Positions 56,789-64,000 of a stretch of 64,000 bases of DNA are shown piece after piece. Below the pieces are notes generated by a model. That model was not told the origin of the DNA. It ran no database searches and was given only the letters and a program-made list of their open reading frames with translations. The stretch spans positions 1 through 64,000 of the forward strand of contig JADJOY010000003.1 of assembly GCA_016713535.1 (NCBI GenBank), written 5' to 3'. This stretch comes from JADJOY01 sp016713535 [NCBI: Deltaproteobacteria bacterium] (lineage in GTDB: Bacteria > JADJOY01). Position numbers and translations under genes: made by a program. Position 1 is the stretch's first letter; each line of letters opens with the position of its first letter.

Positions 56789-58299
56789 CGGGGCGCGCGC
56801 GTCGCGCGAGCGTGGCGGCGCTACTGGTCGGCGGGCTGTGGCGGGGGGCGACCTCGCTCGCCGTCGCCGGCGACCTCGCGAGCACGGACGGTCGCGGTGT
56901 CTCGGAGGAGGCCGGCGAGGCGACTGGCGAGACCGTGACCCTCCCCGACGCCGCGCGCACCCTCGAGACCCTCGCCCCCCTCGCCGCCGATCCCGACTGG
57001 AAGGTCCGGCGCGCGGCGCTGGAGCGCCTCGCGGCCCTCGGGCGGAGCGCCTCGGCGCTCCTCGAGCGGGGTCTGCTCGAGGATCCGGCGTGGCAGGTGC
57101 GCAAGATGGGGGCGCGCGGGCTCGGCACGCTCGGCGAGGAGGCCGCGCTGGTTCGCTCGCTCGAGCACGAGCCGGACTGGCGGGTGCGCGAGGAGGCGGT
57201 ACTGGCCCTCGGGGCGCTCGGGCCCCGCAAGGTCTCTCCGCGCGGCACGCCGGACCCACCCCCGCCGATCCTGCGGGCACTGCTCCACGATCCCGACGAG
57301 CACGTCCGCGCGGCCACCGCCCGGGCGCTCGGCACGTGGGGGCCGGGCGCGATCGACGTCCTCACCCAGACCCTCGGGCGCGATGCCCCGGACGGCGGGC
57401 GGAACATCGGCGACGCGCTGGTGGCGATCGGTCCGGCGGCGCTGCCCGCGCTCGGCGACGTGCTGCGGGACCAACGAGGCGGCGAGGAGCGCGCCGAGAC
57501 CCTGAGCCTCCTCGGCCGCTTCGGGCCGCCTGCACGCACGTACCTCGAGCCGGGTCTCGCGGATCCGTCGAGCGAGGCGCGTCAGGCGGCGGTGAAGGCG
57601 ATCGGTACGTTCGGCGAGGCCGAGCTCGACGCGGTGCTGGTCGCGGCCGAGGACCGCGATCCTTCGGTGCGTGTGGTCGCCTACGAGGCGCTCAAGAACA
57701 TGGGCCCGCGCGGCCTCGCTGCCGCGACCGATGGGCTCGCCGATCCCGAGTCGGACGTGCGGATCGCCGCGACCCAGTCCCTCGCCGCGTTCGGGGCCGA
57801 CGCCGCGGAGCCGCTGGCGCGGGCAGCCCGCGACGAGTACTGGGGCGTGCGCTTCCAGGCGATCCAGAGCCTGTCGCGGCTGGGTGCGCCGGGTGTCACG
57901 ACCCTCGCGGCGCTGCTTCGTGATCCCAACGACGACGTGCGCCACGAGGCGGCGCTCACGCTCGGCCCGATGGGCGAGGCGGCGAGCGGCGCGGTGGCGG
58001 GCCTCGAGGCGGCTCTCGCCGACCCTGTGGGGCGGGTGCGCAAGGCTGCGGCGTTCTCGATCGGTCGGCTCGGTCCGGCGGCGGCGCCCGCTGTCCCGGC
58101 ACTCGGCCGCTGTGTCGCGGACAAGGTGGCGGGAGTACGGCTCGAGGCGACGCTCTCGCTCAGGGCGCTCGGTCCCCTGGCGGCGCCCGCGCGCGAGGCG
58201 CTCGAGAAGGCGGCCCACGGCGACGACGGCGCCGTGGCGTACCACGCCGAGCGTGCCCTGCGTGCGCTCGGGGCGCCGGCACCAGCCGACGCGCGGTGA
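56785..58299 (+). CDS. HEAT-repeat protein, probably exported
   Basis: A 504-residue protein. The GTG at 56785 overlaps the true nadE stop (GTGA) and begins with a basic segment and a hydrophobic stretch ([20 protein letters not shown]), a likely signal peptide. The rest is a tandem array of roughly a dozen HEAT/PBS-lyase-type repeats of about 31-36 residues (for example [54 protein letters not shown]). Such solenoids bind proteins or act in phycobilin-like lyase families; the ligand here is unknown. Possibly periplasmic. Confidence 0.85.
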   Translation: MTGRARRASVAALLVGGLWRGATSLAVAGDLASTDGRGVSEEAGEATGETVTLPDAARTLETLAPLAADPDWKVRRAALERLAALGRSASALLERGLLEDPAWQVRKMGARGLGTLGEEAALVRSLEHEPDWRVREEAVLALGALGPRKVSPRGTPDPPPPILRALLHDPDEHVRAATARALGTWGPGAIDVLTQTLGRDAPDGGRNIGDALVAIGPAALPALGDVLRDQRGGEERAETLSLLGRFGPPARTYLEPGLADPSSEARQAAVKAIGTFGEAELDAVLVAAEDRDPSVRVVAYEALKNMGPRGLAAATDGLADPESDVRIAATQSLAAFGADAAEPLARAARDEYWGVRFQAIQSLSRLGAPGVTTLAALLRDPNDDVRHEAALTLGPMGEAASGAVAGLEAALADPVGRVRKAAAFSIGRLGPAAAPAVPALGRCVADKVAGVRLEATLSLRALGPLAAPAREALEKAAHGDDGAVAYHAERALRALGAPAPADAR

Positions 58300-58387
58300 G
58301 GTTCGCGGCGCCTCCGATGCCGGCATCGAGCCGGCCTGGAGGGCCGCGCTCCTTCGCGGCCGCGGGGCTCGCGCGGGGGTGGACCGG

Positions 58388-60733
58388 TCAGGCTGGGTCG
58401 GGTGCGGGCTCGCAGCGAGCGAGGAGCGCGGCGAGGAGGTAGATCGCCGCCCCGATGACCAGCACCAGCCGGAAGCCGAGCCCCATCGCGGCGAGGAGCG
58501 AATACACCGACGCCGCGACTCCGAACGCGCCGTTCACCGCCCACGCCCACGGCACCAGATCGCCACGCTCGGACGCGAGGCGGCGCAAGAGGATCGGCAT
58601 GGGCATGCCGAGGACCACGCCGATTCCCAGGCAGGTGAGAGCGGCGACGGCGGTGCGTACCGCATCGGGCCAGGGCAGCAACCAGCGCACCGCGACCGGC
58701 AGCACCAGCGCCAGCACCAGGGCTACCAGCGCGGCTCGCCGTGCGTGGCGCGGGAAGGCCCATGCCAGGTCGCGCTCCGGGATCACCCGCGTCAAGGCGC
58801 CGCCTGCGGCGGTGCCGAGGAGCAGCGTCGCCAGCACCACGGCGAGCGCGCGGGTGGGCTGGCCCACGAGCAGCACCAGCCGCTCGACCATCGCGACCTC
58901 GACGAAGAAGAAGCCCGCGCCGAGGCACGCGAACGGGACGAGCCGCCGGGTGGTCGCCGCGCGCCGCGCGCCCGCGGCCACGAGCGGGGCGCCGAGCGTG
59001 GCGGTCGCGAGCAGCGCCGCCGCGGCGGCGAGCACCGACAGCGTGAGGGTGGGCAGCGTCGCCCACGGCCACAGGCTCGCGATCTTCGCGCGATCGAGGA
59101 AGTCGCGCATGCGCAGCATCTGGAAGAAGAACGGTCGGTCGTCGCTGACCGGGCTGACGTCGAGTGGGTACTGGCGGAGCTCGCTGGCGAGGCTCGCGGC
59201 GCGCAGGAAGCGCCGGAACACCGGGCTCGTTCCGGAGTCGGGAGCGTAGAGCACGTCCACGCCGCGGGTGCGCGCGAGACCGTGGATGCGGGCGAGGTCG
59301 CCGTCGCTCCACGGCGACTTGCGGATCAGCGTGACACCCACGCCGAGCCCGGCGCGCAGCGCGGGAGCGGGGCGCCCCAGCACGACCACGTTTCGCCACG
59401 GCTCTGCGACGCCGCGCTCCTCGAGCGCGACCCGCGCCGACACCGCCACCCGCAGGGTCTCCGCCGGCTCGCTCTCGAAGTACCAGCGGCTGATGCTCGC
59501 GACGCCGTCGTCGCCGAGGCGGTCCAGATACGCGCCCATCGCTTCGGTGGTGTAGAGGTGGTTCTCGGTCAGGAAAAAGGCGCCCGCGGCGGTCGCCGAC
59601 CACGAGTCCACCAGACCGAGCAGCACCAGGTCGTAGTGCTCGGTGTCGGTGGCGAGGAAGCTGCGCGCGTCGGCGACCACCGAGCGCACGCCGGGCAGGC
59701 GGTACGGCCGCCCGGTGAAGTCGCCATAGTGGTCGTTGACGGTGTGCTCGATGAGCGGGTTGACCTCGACGGCGCTGACGCGGGTGGCGCCCGCCTTGCG
59801 CGCTGCGAGGATGTCCTTGCCGCCCCCCGCGCCCACCACCAGCACGCCGCTCTCGGGCGGCAAGAGCTCGAGCGCGAACGCGGTCACGTCGCGCGACAGG
59901 AAGTCGAGGCTGCCTTCTCCGGTACCGGCACCCACCAGGATGGTGCCGGCGTCGCCGTCGATGTTGAGGAGCTTGATCGGCGGGGTCGGTAGATAGGGCC
60001 GGGTGTCGAGGCTCCACCCCGGCGGGATCTCCTTCGGCATCGGCATCACCGCGATGCGCGAGAAGCTGTTCCACGCCTCGTACTCGCGGGTCACGTCCCA
60101 GGGCGTCTTGTGGGCGTCGACGCGGAAGCCGACGCCGCTCATCGCGAGCCCGACCAGCCCGACGAGCGCCACCGCCAGCGCGGCGACTCGCCGCCGCCAC
60201 GCGGCCGGCGCGGCGAGCCCGGCCCCCGCGCACGCGAGGAGCGCGGTCGCCAGCATCGCGCCCGGCCCGCCCAGCCACTTGAGACCGAGCGCCGCGAGCA
60301 CGCAGCCCGCCGCCGCGCCGGCGAGGTCGGCGGCGTAGACCCGTCCCGCGTCGCGCGCCGCGGCGGTGTAGGCGATCGCGAGCGCGAGGCCGGCGCCCGT
60401 GAACGGGATCGCCGGCGCGAGCAGGAAGATCGGCAGCGCCTTGGTCGAGACGCGCAGCGAGTGGACCAGCGCGAGCACCAGCGGCACCGCGAGCGCCGCG
60501 AGCGCCGCGCACTGCGCGAGGCGCTCGTGAGCGCGCTCGACCGCGAACAGGCGCGGCGCGAGCCGCACCGCGAGCCCACCGGCCGAGAGCCCGAAGAGCG
60601 CGAGCGAAACACTGAGGAATGCGAAGTGGTATTGCGTGGTGACGCTGAAGATCCGCGTCAGCACGATCTCGAGCGAGAGCACCGACGCCGCGACGCACGC
60701 CACCGCCGCGAGCAGTCGTCGGTCGGCGCGCAT
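58388..60733 (-). CDS. Spermidine-synthase-like polytopic membrane protein
   Basis: A protein of about 781 residues. The N-terminal third has six or seven membrane helices (VACVAASVLSLEIVLTRIFS, PIFLLAPAIPFTGAGLALAI). The middle has a spermidine-synthase-like Rossmann domain (VLVVGAGGGKDILAARKAG, AVEVNPLIEHTVNDHYGDF, VVADARSFLA). More membrane helices follow to the C-terminus. The Asp/aspartate box of true spermidine synthases is altered and the substrate is unknown. Related proteins occur in deltaproteobacteria and planctomycetes. The ATG at 60733 is preferred over a GTG at 60757. Confidence 0.8.
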   Translation of the reverse strand: MRADRRLLAAVACVAASVLSLEIVLTRIFSVTTQYHFAFLSVSLALFGLSAGGLAVRLAPRLFAVERAHERLAQCAALAALAVPLVLALVHSLRVSTKALPIFLLAPAIPFTGAGLALAIAYTAAARDAGRVYAADLAGAAAGCVLAALGLKWLGGPGAMLATALLACAGAGLAAPAAWRRRVAALAVALVGLVGLAMSGVGFRVDAHKTPWDVTREYEAWNSFSRIAVMPMPKEIPPGWSLDTRPYLPTPPIKLLNIDGDAGTILVGAGTGEGSLDFLSRDVTAFALELLPPESGVLVVGAGGGKDILAARKAGATRVSAVEVNPLIEHTVNDHYGDFTGRPYRLPGVRSVVADARSFLATDTEHYDLVLLGLVDSWSATAAGAFFLTENHLYTTEAMGAYLDRLGDDGVASISRWYFESEPAETLRVAVSARVALEERGVAEPWRNVVVLGRPAPALRAGLGVGVTLIRKSPWSDGDLARIHGLARTRGVDVLYAPDSGTSPVFRRFLRAASLASELRQYPLDVSPVSDDRPFFFQMLRMRDFLDRAKIASLWPWATLPTLTLSVLAAAAALLATATLGAPLVAAGARRAATTRRLVPFACLGAGFFFVEVAMVERLVLLVGQPTRALAVVLATLLLGTAAGGALTRVIPERDLAWAFPRHARRAALVALVLALVLPVAVRWLLPWPDAVRTAVAALTCLGIGVVLGMPMPILLRRLASERGDLVPWAWAVNGAFGVAASVYSLLAAMGLGFRLVLVIGAAIYLLAALLARCEPAPDPA

Positions 60734-60806
60734 GCGGCAGGGTGAGCGGGAGGGCACAGCGACGGTTAGAGACGTCGATGAACGATGGGTTCGGCGGTCG
60801 CGGACC

Positions 60807-60832
60807 GTAGGGGCGGGGCCTGTCCCCGCCCG
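60807..60832. repeat. GTAGGGGC-type palindromic repeat
   Basis: A 26-base imperfect palindrome in the gap between the spermidine-synthase-like gene and the acyl-CoA dehydrogenase gene. It is identical to the reverse complement of 37210-37235, so at least one unit of this family is present in two places 23 kb apart. Confidence 0.85.
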
Positions 60833-60874
60833 CCCGGCACACCGCGGGTCATCTCGTCGCTGGCGCAGCGCCCC

Positions 60875-62086
60875 TCACAGCCCCTTGAGGAGGCGCCGCG
60901 AGATCACGATGCGCTGCACCTGCCCGGTGCCCTCGAAGATGTCGTAGACCTTCACGTCGCGGTAGAGCTTCTCGACCAGGTTGGCGTGGTAGGTGCCGAG
61001 GTGGCCCATGAGGCCGATCGCCTCCTGGCACACCCAGCTCGCCACCTGCGCGGCGTAGGCCTTCGACATCGAGGCCTCCTTGGAGTTGGGGATGCCCTCG
61101 TCGGCCATCCACGCGGCGCGCCAGCACATGAGGCGCGCCGCGGCGATCTTGCGCTCCATGTTGGCGATCAGCTCGGCGAGCACGTGGTAGCGCGCGATCG
61201 GCCGGCTGAGCAGGTAGTTCTCGCGGATATGGTCGTGCACCACGTCGTAGGCGGCGCGCGCGATGCCGACCGCCATCGCCGCGACCATCGGACGTGTCGA
61301 GTCGAAGGTCTTCATGGCGGTGGTGAACCCGCCCTTGGCGCCCTTGTCGTAGTGCTCCTCGCCGCCGAGCAGGTCGTCGACGTGCACCTTGCAGTCCTCG
61401 AACACGAGCTCCGCCGTCTCCGACGCGCGCAGACCGAGCTTGTCCTCGATCTTGCCCACCGAGAACCCGGGCGTTCCCTTGAACACCAGGAACGCGCGGT
61501 GCCCGGCGCGGCCCTGGCTCTTGTCGACGGTGGCGAACACCACGTTCCAGGTCGCGCGGGCGCCGTTGGTGATGTAGCACTTGCGACCGTTCAGGATGTA
61601 GTGGTTGCCGTCCTTGCGGGCGGTGGCCTGGATACCCGCCACGTCCGAGCCGGCGGCGGGCTCGGTGAGGGCATAGGCACCCCAGCGCGGCACGCCGTCG
61701 TTCTTGAAGATCCCGAACGCGCGGCTCTTCTGCTCGGCGGTGCCGGTGAACTGGACCGGCGGGCCGCCGAGCCCCGGGCCGGGGAAGGTGAGGACCACCG
61801 CCGGGTCGCCCCACGCGATCTCCTCGCCGAGGATGATCGACACCCGATTGCCCTGCTTGGTGCCCTTGGCGTCGCGCTCCTCGCCTGCGCCCTCGCCGTC
61901 GCCGCCGAGCGCCTTGGGGCGCGTTCCCGAGCCGAGGCCGAGCTGCATCGACTTCTTCAGGAACTCGAGCGGCACGGTGTGGGCCTTGTCGGACTCGAGC
62001 GCCAGCGGGCGGACTTCCTCGCGCGCGAACCAGCGCACCATCTCGCGGATGTTCTTCTGCGAATCGCTCAGCTCGAAGTCGATCAT
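60875..62086 (-). CDS. Acyl-CoA dehydrogenase with intact catalytic glutamate
   Basis: A 403-residue FAD enzyme oxidising acyl-CoA to enoyl-CoA. Family features: YALTEPAAGSDVAGIQATA, ITNGARATWNVVFA, LGLRASETAELVFEDCKV, and near the C-terminus DIFEGTGQVQRIVISRRL with the catalytic Glu in FEGT. An unusual charged insertion follows residue 55 (ALGGDGEGAGEERDAKGT). The ATG at 62086 has AAGGAG upstream. Its neighbour upstream on the same strand is a second dehydrogenase-like gene; the pair may form one enzyme (see findings). Confidence 0.9.
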   Translation of the reverse strand: MIDFELSDSQKNIREMVRWFAREEVRPLALESDKAHTVPLEFLKKSMQLGLGSGTRPKALGGDGEGAGEERDAKGTKQGNRVSIILGEEIAWGDPAVVLTFPGPGLGGPPVQFTGTAEQKSRAFGIFKNDGVPRWGAYALTEPAAGSDVAGIQATARKDGNHYILNGRKCYITNGARATWNVVFATVDKSQGRAGHRAFLVFKGTPGFSVGKIEDKLGLRASETAELVFEDCKVHVDDLLGGEEHYDKGAKGGFTTAMKTFDSTRPMVAAMAVGIARAAYDVVHDHIRENYLLSRPIARYHVLAELIANMERKIAAARLMCWRAAWMADEGIPNSKEASMSKAYAAQVASWVCQEAIGLMGHLGTYHANLVEKLYRDVKVYDIFEGTGQVQRIVISRRLLKGL

Positions 62087-62103
62087 GGCGTCTCCTTCTG
62101 CGA

Positions 62104-62150
62104 GGGGCTGTTCACGCCCCCCAACCCGCGAAAAGCGCGGTTTTCGCGGG
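62104..62150. repeat. Two hairpins between the acyl-CoA dehydrogenase genes
   Basis: GGGGC / GCCCC (62104-62108 and 62116-62120, 7-base loop GTTCAC-type) resembles the heads of the dispersed repeats. Directly after it, 62125-62150 is a perfect 10-bp inverted repeat, CCCGCGAAAA / TTTTCGCGGG with a 6-base loop. The rest of the 233-base gap (62087-62319) shows nothing else. On the minus strand the second hairpin could attenuate transcription between the two genes, but it lacks a clear T-run. Confidence 0.55.
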
Positions 62151-62319
62151 GGCCCCACCCCCGAGCCGGCTCGCGCTGCTCGCCGCGCGCCTCTCGGCGC
62201 GGGCCGAGCGTCCAACTGCCGGACAGCCGGTTCGGAGTGGCTCACGAGGTGACCGTCCCCCGAACCGGCCGACGCGTGACGCCGGCCAGCAGCGCGGTAC
62301 GGGTAGATGCCGGGCGCCT

Positions 62320-63510
62320 TCACACGCAGCTCAAGGAATCCAGCGGCGACTCGCCGTCGCTGGTGAAGGTGAGGGTCGCAGCGCGCGAGTTGTCCATGGG
62401 GTCGGTGCCCAGGACGAACGCCAGCGTGCGTGCGTCGCGGTACCACTTCTCGACCGGATAGTCACGGATGAAGCCGGCGCCGCCGAGCACCTGCACGCCG
62501 TCGTTGGTCACCTTCTTGGCCATCTCGTTGGCCTGCACCAGCGCCTGGATCGAGGCGCGCTCGGCGCTCGGGCGGGCGTGGTCGACCTCCCACGCGGCCT
62601 TCCACACCATCCAGCGCGCCGCGTCCACCTCGGTGGCGATGTCGGCGATCATCCACGAGAGGCCCTGGTGGTGGCCGATCGGCTTGCCGAAGGCGGTGCG
62701 CTCCTCGGCGTAGCGGATCGCGTATTCGCACGCCGCGCGGCTCAGGCCCACGATGCGCGCCGCGTTGACCACCCGCGCCCGCGCCAGGAAGCGGCGGAAG
62801 CCGCCCGCGAAGTCGCCGCGGCCCGAGAGCCGAGCCGCCTTGGGCACCACCACCCCGTCGAGGGTCAGGTCGACGATCGGCACGCCGTTGAGGCCGCAGG
62901 TCAGGATCGGCTCGGTGACGGTGACGCCCGGCGTGCCCTTCTCGACCACGAACGCGGCGAGCCCGTCCCAGCCCTTGGCGGGGTCGAAGGAAGCGAACAC
63001 CACGTAGAAGTCGGCGTCGGCGCCGTTGACCACGAACGACTTGGCGCCGTCGAGGAGGTAGCCGGCGGCGGTCTCACGGGCATGGGTGGCGAGTGAGCAC
63101 CAGTCCGCGACGGGCTTGGGCTCGAGGAGTGCCAGCGCCGCGGTGCGCAGGTGCGCGTCGGGGCCGGCGAACGGCGCGAGATAGCGCTCGTCGTGCGCGC
63201 CCTCGCCGAGCTCGAGGATCGCGAGACCCGCGAGCCCCGGGCCGTCCAGCCCGATCGCGGCGCCAGGATCGCCGAACGAGAGCGCTTCCTCGATCAGCGC
63301 GCGGGTCACCTGGCCCATGCCCGAGCCACCCACGGTCTCCGGATAGTTGAGCATCCCGAGGCCCATCTCGTGGTACTTGCGGCGCAACTCCTCGGGCGGG
63401 CGTCCGGCGGCCTCGATGTCGCGCATGGTGGCGCGGACCTCGACCTCCGCGAACCGCTCCACGGTCTTCAGGATCTCCTTCTCATCGTCGCTGGGCTCGA
63501 AGGAAATCAT
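62320..63510 (-). CDS. Acyl-CoA dehydrogenase-like protein lacking the catalytic glutamate
   Basis: A 396-residue protein with the acyl-CoA dehydrogenase fold: FAEVEVRATMRDIEAAG, ETVGGSGMGQVTRALIEEAL, LEPKPVADWCSLATH, AAGYLLDGAKSFVVNGADAD, RTAFGKPIGHHQGLSWMIAD and VQVLGGAGFIRDYPVEKWYRD. At the site where the family has EGT with a catalytic Glu, it reads FVLGTDPMD, so the base is Leu. It may be a non-catalytic subunit of a heteromeric enzyme with the adjacent 60875-62086 product. The ATG at 63510 has GAGGAAGGA upstream. Confidence 0.85.
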   Translation of the reverse strand: MISFEPSDDEKEILKTVERFAEVEVRATMRDIEAAGRPPEELRRKYHEMGLGMLNYPETVGGSGMGQVTRALIEEALSFGDPGAAIGLDGPGLAGLAILELGEGAHDERYLAPFAGPDAHLRTAALALLEPKPVADWCSLATHARETAAGYLLDGAKSFVVNGADADFYVVFASFDPAKGWDGLAAFVVEKGTPGVTVTEPILTCGLNGVPIVDLTLDGVVVPKAARLSGRGDFAGGFRRFLARARVVNAARIVGLSRAACEYAIRYAEERTAFGKPIGHHQGLSWMIADIATEVDAARWMVWKAAWEVDHARPSAERASIQALVQANEMAKKVTNDGVQVLGGAGFIRDYPVEKWYRDARTLAFVLGTDPMDNSRAATLTFTSDGESPLDSLSCV

Positions 63511-63709
63511 CGGCGTCCTTCCTCGGATGGGGGTTCGGTGCGAAAGCGGCAGGAGAGTAGACGCTCGTGCGGACGAGGCCAAGCCTCGGAGACGCCGCGC
63601 TCGACATGCGGCGTCGGAGGCGTCGCGGTGCCTCGCGATGCCCGGGCGGGCGCCGAGCCCACCGAGGGGCCGGTGGGCCTCCACGACGAGGTTCGGGAGC
63701 GGGTTCCCT

Positions 63710-64000
63710 TCATCGGTAGATCAGGTAGCGCTCGCGCACCTCGCGGAACGCCGCGAGCTCGTCGCGCCACGCGGCCTCGAGGTCGGCGATCGGGGCGCCG
63801 CTCTCGAGCGCGCGCCGCTCGCGGTCGCCTCCGCAGAGCAGGTCGAACGCGAGGCGGTCGGACACGAACTCGTACGGCTCGCGCCGCCAGTCGAAGCGCT
63901 CGGGCCACAGTCGCCGGCTCGCCGCGATCAGCGCCCGGCTGGTCCGGAAGGGCTGGAACGTGGCGCGATCGGTGACGTGGATCTGGACCCCGCCGCAGCG
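63710..64000 (-). CDS. NamZ/DUF1343 exo-beta-N-acetylmuramidase, C-terminus only
   Basis: Only the last 96 residues are in the window; the frame is open to the right edge. They match the DUF1343 C-terminus: RCGGVQIHVTDRATFQPFRT, LWPERFDWRREPYEFV, DRLAFDLLCGG and RERYLIYR. Members of this family include NamZ, an exo-lytic muramidase that releases N-acetylmuramic acid from peptidoglycan fragments and works with NagZ-type enzymes in recycling. A NagZ gene is 34 kb away in this window. N-terminal signal and start are outside the window. Confidence 0.82.
   Translation of the reverse strand, partial: RCGGVQIHVTDRATFQPFRTSRALIAASRRLWPERFDWRREPYEFVSDRLAFDLLCGGDRERRALESGAPIADLEAAWRDELAAFREVRERYLIYR

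Noticed and set aside
55048-58299. A single 1083-residue frame joining NAD synthetase to a HEAT-repeat solenoid
   Set aside because: The family-typical NadE C-terminus and stop are found in the adjacent frame after an extra G near 56687, and the HEAT gene has its own GTG and signal-like start at 56785. The fusion is a frameshift artefact.
57681-60842. A 1053-codon minus-strand frame
   Set aside because: It is an alternative frame of the spermidine-synthase-like gene and the HEAT gene; the 58388-60733 frame carries the recognisable membrane and SAM-fold motifs.

Overview
The window is very GC-rich bacterial DNA packed with genes on both strands. Overlapping ATGA and GTGA start/stop junctions are common. 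Several traits point to an uncultured myxobacterium-like or other deltaproteobacterial lineage: a Ser/Thr kinase with the HRDVSPHN catalytic loop and PEGA-type repeats, a secreted protein with a Cys / hydrophobic / RRRR tail resembling MYXO-CTERM, an orphan GspG, and HpnB-like glycosyltransferases. This placement is an inference from gene content only. I saw no rRNA, tRNA, CRISPR array, prophage or insertion sequence.

Layout. 1-12.5 kb: SpoIID/LytB lipoprotein (open at the left edge), asnS, a VKOR-DsbA fusion, an alpha/beta hydrolase with gph, argS, a 2Fe-2S ferredoxin, an outer-membrane barrel, an ICMT-like methyltransferase, an IMPase and dnaA, followed by a 595-bp gap that is a candidate oriC and a MAPEG protein. 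12.5-18.4 kb: an FHA protein, a PEGA Ser/Thr kinase and a TPR lipoprotein (a likely signalling module), then an HpnB-like glycosyltransferase and gspG. 18.4-25.3 kb: the most coherent locus. egtB-egtD (ergothioneine synthesis) are divergent from an EgtUV/OpuC-like ABC transporter, a cNMP-glutaredoxin-thioredoxin-reductase fusion and a UBP zinc-finger protein. 25.4-35.3 kb: a DUF1963 protein, a second HpnB-like glycosyltransferase with a methyltransferase, nagZ, a membrane-anchored GspE-like ATPase, a PilZ protein, and a DUF2330 protein with an NqrB/RnfD-like membrane protein. 35.5-45.9 kb: a secreted metzincin protease, a DUF2804 protein, and a TetR-controlled tripartite ABC efflux operon (HlyD, ATPase, TolC, ATPase, two permeases). 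46.3-64 kb: glycosyltransferase and flippase, a secreted hypothetical, an SH3 lipoprotein, DUF389, Nudix, an M16 protease, nadE, a HEAT-repeat protein, a spermidine-synthase-like membrane protein, two acyl-CoA dehydrogenases and the C-terminus of a NamZ/DUF1343 exo-muramidase.

At least nine genes carry one or more apparent 1-2 base indels, including the normally essential argS, dnaA and nadE. Many of these indels lie in short G/C runs, so most are probably sequence or assembly errors. I therefore give whole-gene spans across the breaks and mark where the frame changes.

Between genes there are two families of dispersed repeats: a hairpin-headed element (best copies near 16.3 and 30.1 kb) and short GTAGGGGC palindromes (37.1 and 60.8 kb). 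The lead I rate highest is the 18.4-25.3 kb thiol/redox locus, where the transporter usually annotated as glycine-betaine uptake may instead carry ergothioneine.
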